From assembly GCA_964458605.1 (NCBI GenBank), contig CAYWLS010000001.1, positions 1 through 64,000 of the forward strand: DNA of 64,000 nt. The letters are read 5' to 3'. A program made the translations under genes and the position numbers. The DNA is from JBBSNV01 sp964458605 (GTDB taxonomy: Bacteria > Pseudomonadota > Alphaproteobacteria > Reyranellales > JAQSWP01). Shown piece by piece: positions 59,299 through 64,000 of the stretch. The notes under the pieces were generated by a model that was not told where the DNA came from, ran no database searches, and was given only the letters and a program-made list of their open reading frames with translations. Position 1 is the stretch's first letter, and each line of letters begins with the position of its first letter.

Positions 59299-60081
59299 TC
59301 AGTTGCGGTAGGACGGATCCTCGCGGTCGAGCAGGCGCAGCATCGCCTCCCACTCCATCTCGCCATAGACCCGCCGCACGCCGGGCGCGTAGAGATGCGC
59401 GGTCTTCTCCGGCACGCCCTGGTTGGGCATGGCCAGCGCCGCACCGCTGCTCATGGCGTCGACCTGCGCCTTGCAGGCCATCTCCAGCCAGTAAAGGATG
59501 TTGAAGGTCTCGGCGATGGTGCGGCCGCAGGCCAGCAGGCCATGGTTGCGCAGGATCATCACGTCGTGCCTGCCCAGGTCGGCGATCAGGCGCTGCCGTT
59601 CCTCGACATCGACCGCCGGGCCTTCGTAGTCGTGATAGGCGATGGCGCCGCTGAAGCGCATGGCGTTCTGGGTCAGCGGCAGCAATCCGCATTGCATGGC
59701 CGAGACCGCCATGCCGGCGCGGGTGTGGGTATGGATCACGCATTCCACATCGTGGCGCGCCGAGTGCACGGCGCTGTGAATCACGTAGCCGGCCTGGTTG
59801 ATGCCGTAATGCGTGTCGGGCTTCAGCACCACGCTGCCGTCGAGATCGATCTTGTAGAGGTTGGACGCGGTGATCTCGGTGTAGAGATAGCCGTAGGCGT
59901 TGATCAGGATGTGGTTGTCGCTGCCCGGCACGCGCGCGGTGATGTGGTTGTAGATCAGGTCGGTCATGCCATAGCGCGCCACCAGCCGGTAGCAGGCGGC
60001 CAGGTCGACGCGGGTCTGCCACTCCGCCTCGCTGACGCGGTCGCGGATCGGGTTGGGTTTGACGATCGATACGGTGCTCAC
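59299..60081 (-). CDS. Class II aldolase/adducin family protein
   Basis: A 260-residue protein of the class II aldolase family (fuculose-phosphate aldolase/adducin). Zinc site HTHT in CVIHTHTRAGMAVSAMQ, with a third His expected in MILRNHGLLACGRTIAE. A catalytic Glu is not obvious at the usual place after the N-terminal helix, so an aldolase reaction is not certain. The start is GTG 60081 with GGAGGG upstream; the next ATG inside would lose the first helix. Faces the CBS-BON gene divergently, about 180 bases apart. Confidence 0.87.
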   Translation of the reverse strand: MSTVSIVKPNPIRDRVSEAEWQTRVDLAACYRLVARYGMTDLIYNHITARVPGSDNHILINAYGYLYTEITASNLYKIDLDGSVVLKPDTHYGINQAGYVIHSAVHSARHDVECVIHTHTRAGMAVSAMQCGLLPLTQNAMRFSGAIAYHDYEGPAVDVEERQRLIADLGRHDVMILRNHGLLACGRTIAETFNILYWLEMACKAQVDAMSSGAALAMPNQGVPEKTAHLYAPGVRRVYGEMEWEAMLRLLDREDPSYRN

Positions 60082-60262
60082 GGGCTTTTCCCTCCGGCGA
60101 CGGAACCGGCACGCAGCATGTCCCTCGCCCGTTTCCGGGTCAAATCGGGCGGTTTCGTGCCGTTCGGACCCCGGCCCGGACCGGTCTGCGCCATTTGATC
60201 GGGGTCAAGGCGTGGCCGGGGGTGGCGGTATCGAATGGCTGCGATATCCCGATGGAGGAACC

Positions 60263-61000
60263 ATGAAAGTCTCCGACGTATTGACCCGTCGCGTCATTTC
60301 GATCGATCCGCAGGCCACGGTGATGGAGGCGGTGCGGCTGATGCTGCAGAACCACATCAGCGGCCTGCCGGTGATCGACGCCAAGGGCAAGCTGGTCGGC
60401 ATGCTGACCGAAGGCGACCTGCTGCGCCGCGCCGAAACCGGTACGCAACGCCGTCGCAAACGCTGGGTCGAATTCCTGCTCGGGCCCGGCCGCATGGCCG
60501 AGGAATACGTGCATACCCATGCGCGCCGCGTTTCTGATGTCATGACCGGCGATCCCGTCACGGTCGGCGAGGAGGTTCCGCTCGACGAGGTGGTGAGGCT
60601 GATGGAGGAGCGCTCGGTCAAGCGCCTGCCGGTGGTACGCGGCGGCAAGGTCGTGGGCATCGTGGCGCGCGCCAATCTTATGCACGCGCTGGCCAGCGTC
60701 GGCAAGGTGGCGCCGGCATCGGCCGGCACCGACGGCGCCATCCGCGACCGCATCCTGACCGATATCGACCAGCAGAAATGGCTGGCGCCCAACATCGTCA
60801 ACGTCACGGTGCGCAACGGCAATGTCGAGCTGTGGGGCACGATCACGGATGAGAAGCAGCGTCAGGCGCTGACCGTGCTGGTCGAAAACGTGCCCGGCGT
60901 GAAGTCGATCGCCGATCATCTGGCCTGGGTCGAGCCGATGTCGGGCATCGCCATCGACGCGCTGGACAGCGCGCCCGTCGCCGTCGGCAGCGTCGCCTAG
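60263..61000 (+). CDS. CBS-pair plus BON domain protein
   Basis: A 245-residue soluble protein. Two CBS domains (about 1-62 and 93-150) contain HISGLPVIDAKGKLVGMLTEGDLLRR and SVKRLPVVRGGKVVGIVARANL, the usual nucleotide-binding pattern. The C-terminal BON domain (about 165-225) reads VTVRNGNVELWGTITDEKQRQALTVLVENVPGVKSI. CBS pairs sense AMP, ATP or SAM; BON domains bind lipids. No enzyme is linked to it. ATG 60263 has TGGAGG seven bases before it. Confidence 0.92.
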   Translation: MKVSDVLTRRVISIDPQATVMEAVRLMLQNHISGLPVIDAKGKLVGMLTEGDLLRRAETGTQRRRKRWVEFLLGPGRMAEEYVHTHARRVSDVMTGDPVTVGEEVPLDEVVRLMEERSVKRLPVVRGGKVVGIVARANLMHALASVGKVAPASAGTDGAIRDRILTDIDQQKWLAPNIVNVTVRNGNVELWGTITDEKQRQALTVLVENVPGVKSIADHLAWVEPMSGIAIDALDSAPVAVGSVA

Positions 61001-61034
61001 GACGCTGCCCGGCTACAGGCGGTCGCGCTGGGCT

Positions 61035-61760
61035 TTAGCGCAATGGATGGGCTACGCGGCAGGTTACGCCATCGACATAGGTGGTGGTGCGCGGGCCGAT
61101 CACCTCGGTCGTGACATGCTCGCCCGGCTGGACGGCGGTCGCCGTGAAATAGGCATCCTTCACCGGCCGGCCGGCATTGGTGAAGGTGCAATCGATCTCG
61201 GTATCGATCAGTTGCGGGATGTTGTTGGCGACATCGACCGTCACCTGCCAGTAGCGCTCCTCGTTGTAGCCGAACTGGCTGGTCTGCAGGGTCACGATCG
61301 GCAGGCTCTGGTAGCCCGCCGGTAGCGGTCCGGGGCCGGTGCGGCGCACTTGCGGCTGCGGCGGCGGCGGGTAAGGATCGGCGGCGACACGGCCACGCTG
61401 ATCGTTGGGATCGTTGGGATTGTAGGCGCGGTCCGGATCGTTGGGCGGGGTGGCGTTGCCGACATAACCGTCGCCGGAGCTGGGCACCATGGCGCCGCTC
61501 GGCGGCGGTGCGGGCGGCGGCGGCGCGCTGCTGCCCATGGTGCCGACCGGGCTGGCGCCCAGGCTGCGCGCCACGCCGTCGTAGCAGTCAAGCCGCCGCG
61601 CCGGATCGGGCGTCTCGCCGCAGATCTGCATGCGCCGCACCAGATTGTCGAGCGTGTCTTCGCGCGAGTTGGATTTGCGCACGGGCTGGGCCGCGGCGGT
61701 GGCAGCCAGGCCGAGCGCGACGGCGCTGGCGATGATGGCGGAAGCGAGGGGGGTAGGCAT
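61035..61760 (-). CDS. Exported proline-rich protein, unknown
   Basis: A 241-residue protein with a signal peptide (about 1-24). It has a small Cys motif near the front (MQICGETPDPARRLDCYDGVARSL), resembling the Lys/Asp-rich start of proteins with a single disulfide, then a low-complexity Pro/Asn/Asp linker (about 74-145) and a C-terminal globular part with YWQVTVDVANNIPQLIDTEIDCTFTNAG. It probably sits in the periplasm. No family is recognised. Low complexity makes homology searches unreliable in the middle section. Confidence 0.7.
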   Translation of the reverse strand: MPTPLASAIIASAVALGLAATAAAQPVRKSNSREDTLDNLVRRMQICGETPDPARRLDCYDGVARSLGASPVGTMGSSAPPPPAPPPSGAMVPSSGDGYVGNATPPNDPDRAYNPNDPNDQRGRVAADPYPPPPQPQVRRTGPGPLPAGYQSLPIVTLQTSQFGYNEERYWQVTVDVANNIPQLIDTEIDCTFTNAGRPVKDAYFTATAVQPGEHVTTEVIGPRTTTYVDGVTCRVAHPLR

Positions 61761-61996
61761 GCGCGGGGCCGCTCCTGTCGATAGCTTGGCCGTCCGATTA
61801 TAAGCAGGATGTGGCGAAAACGTGTCGCTCGCTGTCGCGTTCCGAAATACCCGGCGTTTCAAATACTTGGACAGATGGCGCGCGGCCATCGCAGGAGTCC
61901 CGCCAGGCCCGCCCGCCGGGACGGCGACGCTTGCCAAGCGGCCGACCGCCGGGCTAAACCCGCCGCCATGACCGCTGCGGCAGGGGAATTTTCGGC

Positions 61997-63121
61997 ATGA
62001 TTGGCGCGCTCGATGGCTTGCTCGTGGTTTCCGTCGAGCAGGCGGTGGCGGCGCCTTATTGCACGGCGCGGCTGGCCGATGCCGGCGCCCGCGTGATCAA
62101 GATCGAGCGGCCGGAGGGCGACTTCGCCCGCCGCTACGACGCCGCGGTCAAGGGCGAGAGCGCCTATTTCGTGTGGCTCAATCGCGGCAAGCAGTCGGTC
62201 GCGCTCGATTTCCGCAACGCCCCGGACCTGGCCCTGCTCAAGCGGCTGATCGCCAAGGCCGACGTGCTGGTCCAGAACATGGCGCCGGGCGCGGCCAAGC
62301 GCCTAGGCATCGGCTCGGCCGAGATGCGGCGGCAATATCCGCGGCTCATTACGGTGGACATTTCCGGCTATGGCTATTTCGGGCCCTACGAGCATCGCCG
62401 CGCCTATGACCTGCTGGTGCAGGCCGAAAGCGGCGTGGCGCAGATCACCGGCACGCCCGAAGCGCCCGGCCGCATCGGCGTCTCGGCGACCGATATCGGC
62501 TGCGGCATGTATGCCCATGCCGCCATCCTCGAGGCGCTGATCGCGCGCGGCCGCACCGGCGAGGGTCGCGCCATCGAGGTGTCGCTGTTCTCGGCCATGA
62601 CCGAATGGATGACGCCGCCTCTGCTGCACAAGGACTATGCCGGCACCGACTGGCCGCGGGTCGGATTGAACCATCCCAGCATCGTGCCCTACGGCGCCTA
62701 CGGGACCGGCGACGGCGCCCAGACCCTGATCGCGGTACAGAACGACAAGGAGTTCGAACGGCTGGCGGCGGTGGTGCTGGGCCAGCCCGGACTGGCGAGC
62801 GATCCGCGCTACGCCACCAACATGGAACGCAACCGCCACCGCGCCGAGATCGACCGCATCGTCGGCGAGCGCTTCGCCGCGCTGACGGTGCAGCAGCTCA
62901 CCGAGCTGCTGGAGAAGGCCGAGATCGCCTATGCCCGCGTCAGCACGGTGGGCGATGTCAGCGCCCATCCGCAGCTACGCCGCATGCAGATCGCCGGCGA
63001 GCATGGCGCGCCGATCTCGCTGCCGGCGCTGGCCGCCAGCTACGAGGGCCAGCCGCAGGTTCTGGGCAAGGTGCCGGCGCTGGGCGAACATACCGATCTG
63101 GTGCGCAGGGAATTCCCGTGA
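61997..63121 (+). CDS. CaiB/BaiF-family (class III) CoA-transferase
   Basis: A 374-residue class III CoA-transferase. It opens with LDGLLVVSVEQAVAAPYCTARLADAGARVIKIERPEGDFARRYD, and the active-site Asp lies in HRRAYDLLVQAESGV. The C-terminal half completes the intertwined-ring fold (ATNMERNRHRAEIDRI, TLTELLEKAEIAYARVSTV-like). The enzyme moves CoA between acids such as mesaconate, citramalate or formate. The next gene overlaps its stop as GTGA and is a MaoC-type hydratase, so the substrate is likely an unsaturated or hydroxy diacid. Ribosome site GGGGA precedes ATG 61997. Confidence 0.9.
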   Translation: MIGALDGLLVVSVEQAVAAPYCTARLADAGARVIKIERPEGDFARRYDAAVKGESAYFVWLNRGKQSVALDFRNAPDLALLKRLIAKADVLVQNMAPGAAKRLGIGSAEMRRQYPRLITVDISGYGYFGPYEHRRAYDLLVQAESGVAQITGTPEAPGRIGVSATDIGCGMYAHAAILEALIARGRTGEGRAIEVSLFSAMTEWMTPPLLHKDYAGTDWPRVGLNHPSIVPYGAYGTGDGAQTLIAVQNDKEFERLAAVVLGQPGLASDPRYATNMERNRHRAEIDRIVGERFAALTVQQLTELLEKAEIAYARVSTVGDVSAHPQLRRMQIAGEHGAPISLPALAASYEGQPQVLGKVPALGEHTDLVRREFP

Positions 63122-63963
63122 CCGAGCCCAAGCTGCGCGACTGGATCGGCCGCAGCGAACTGCGCCACGACGTCGCCGATCTGCGCGCCACCCACCAGCT
63201 GCATACCGCGCTGGGCCGGACCGACGCGCTGCCGCAGCCGGGCGACGAGGTGCCGCCGGCCTGGCACTGGATGTGGTTCAACGCCACCGATCCGCGCTCC
63301 GCGCTGGATCGCGCGGAGATATCCGAGGCGGGCTACCTGCCGCCGGTGAAGCTGCCGCGGCGCATGTGGGCGGGCAGCCGGCTACGCGTGCACCGGCCGC
63401 TGCGCATCGGCCAGGCCATCCGCAAGCAGGCCCAGATCGCCGACATCGTCGAGCGCCAGGGCAAGACCGGAAAGCTGATCTTCGTGTCGCAGCGCTATTC
63501 CATCTTCGCCGGCGAGGCACTGGCGATCGAAGAGCAGTACGAATCGGTGTTCCGCGAGGCAGCCAGGCCCGGCGCGCCGGTGCAACAACCGCCCGCCGCG
63601 CCGACGGACGCGGCATGGTCGCGGCAGATCGATCCCGATCCGGTCCTGCTGTTCCGCTATTCCGCCGTGACCTTCAACAGCCACCGCATCCATTACGACC
63701 TGCCTTATGCCACGCAGGTCGAAGCCTATCCGGGACTGGTGGTGCACGGTCCGCTGACGGCGACCCTGCTGATGGAGCTGGCGCGCGATTGCAATCCGGG
63801 CCGGCGCATCGCCGCCTACAGCTTTCGCGCCATAAGCCCGCTCTACGCGCCCGCCAGCTTCACCGTCAACGGCAAGCCCGGTCCCGACGGCCGGTCGGCC
63901 CAGCTCTGGGCCGCCAATCCCGACGGCAGGCTCGCCATGCAGGCGGAGGTCGTTTTCGCCTGA
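63118..63963 (+). CDS. MaoC/HTD2-type acyl-CoA hydratase (mesaconyl-C4-CoA hydratase-like)
   Basis: A 281-residue double-hotdog hydratase. The catalytic region is in the C-terminal half: FRYSAVTFNSHRIHYDLPYATQVEAYPGLVVHGPLTATLLMEL, where N and H act as the hydratase dyad. The N-terminal half is a degenerate hotdog (LPRRMWAGSRLRVHRPLRIGQAI). The start is GTG 63118, overlapping the CaiB stop. The pattern matches mesaconyl-C4-CoA hydratase and fungal-type HTD2 more than FabZ. Together with the CaiB gene this suggests diacid CoA handling; the exact reaction is not proven. 37 bases follow to the window end. Confidence 0.87.
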   Translation: MTEPKLRDWIGRSELRHDVADLRATHQLHTALGRTDALPQPGDEVPPAWHWMWFNATDPRSALDRAEISEAGYLPPVKLPRRMWAGSRLRVHRPLRIGQAIRKQAQIADIVERQGKTGKLIFVSQRYSIFAGEALAIEEQYESVFREAARPGAPVQQPPAAPTDAAWSRQIDPDPVLLFRYSAVTFNSHRIHYDLPYATQVEAYPGLVVHGPLTATLLMELARDCNPGRRIAAYSFRAISPLYAPASFTVNGKPGPDGRSAQLWAANPDGRLAMQAEVVFA

Positions 63964-64000
63964 GCCGGTGCGGCGGGCGATCCATCACCATGCGCCCGAT

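Overview
This is a 64 kb piece of a GC-rich, gene-dense chromosome, almost certainly from an alphaproteobacterium. The evidence is the ECF11-type sigma factor with a ChrR anti-sigma factor, the alphaproteobacterial style of the oxidase cluster, the GH17-GT2 glucan synthase and the CoA-transferase genes. A Rhodospirillales-like lineage would fit, but no rRNA or other marker settles it. I saw no phage, insertion sequence, integrase or CRISPR array.

Layout. (1) 1-9444, minus strand: one compact operon for a respiratory chain that bypasses the bc1 complex. Pentaheme ActA, ActB, ActC, ActD, ActE and ActF (alternative complex III) are followed by a small membrane protein, a SCO copper chaperone, a caa3-type CoxB with its own cytochrome c domain, and the start of CtaD. 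Most junctions are 4-base stop/start overlaps. (2) 9624-16692: a small membrane protein, a three-subunit GMC-type membrane dehydrogenase with triheme cytochrome c, a FdhF/YdeP-type molybdoenzyme and a DUF4142 protein. (3) 16823-23386: DNA polymerase IV, a chromate-resistance pair (rhodanese-ChrB and ChrA), a SleB-type wall hydrolase, TspO and a ThDP enzyme resembling acetolactate synthase. (4) 23759-37633: one gene of 13.9 kb for a 4624-residue secreted adhesin-like protein, with a haemagglutinin/TPS domain followed by beta-helix blocks that appear to restart three times. (5) 37646-44055: a possible thioesterase, an M20 peptidase, an RpoE-ChrR oxidative-stress switch, a CMD-family protein, a DUF1993 protein and a beta-lactamase-fold hydrolase. 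(6) 44307-49040: an N-acyl-D-amino-acid deacylase-like gene broken by one in-frame TGA, its TetR neighbour, and the ergothioneine genes egtD and egtB. (7) 49174-55186: a two-subunit CoA-transferase with a palindrome-rich upstream region, an alpha/beta hydrolase and a GH17-GT2 beta-glucan synthase. (8) 55411-55541: a likely unannotated small RNA with promoter, two hairpins and an intrinsic terminator. (9) 55581-63963: an acetyltransferase, N-formylglutamate amidohydrolase, tRNA-Val(GAC), two exported proteins of unknown function, a class II aldolase-like protein, a CBS-BON protein, a proline-rich exported protein, and a CaiB/MaoC pair for CoA-thioester chemistry.

The observations most worth following up are the giant beta-helix protein and its internal repeats, the candidate small RNA, the single nonsense codon in the amidohydrolase, the paired palindromes upstream of the CoA-transferase, and the unnamed membrane protein inside the ACIII-caa3 operon. 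Starts were chosen from Shine-Dalgarno sequences, overlaps and family N-termini. No database search was possible, so family names rest on motifs and gene order.
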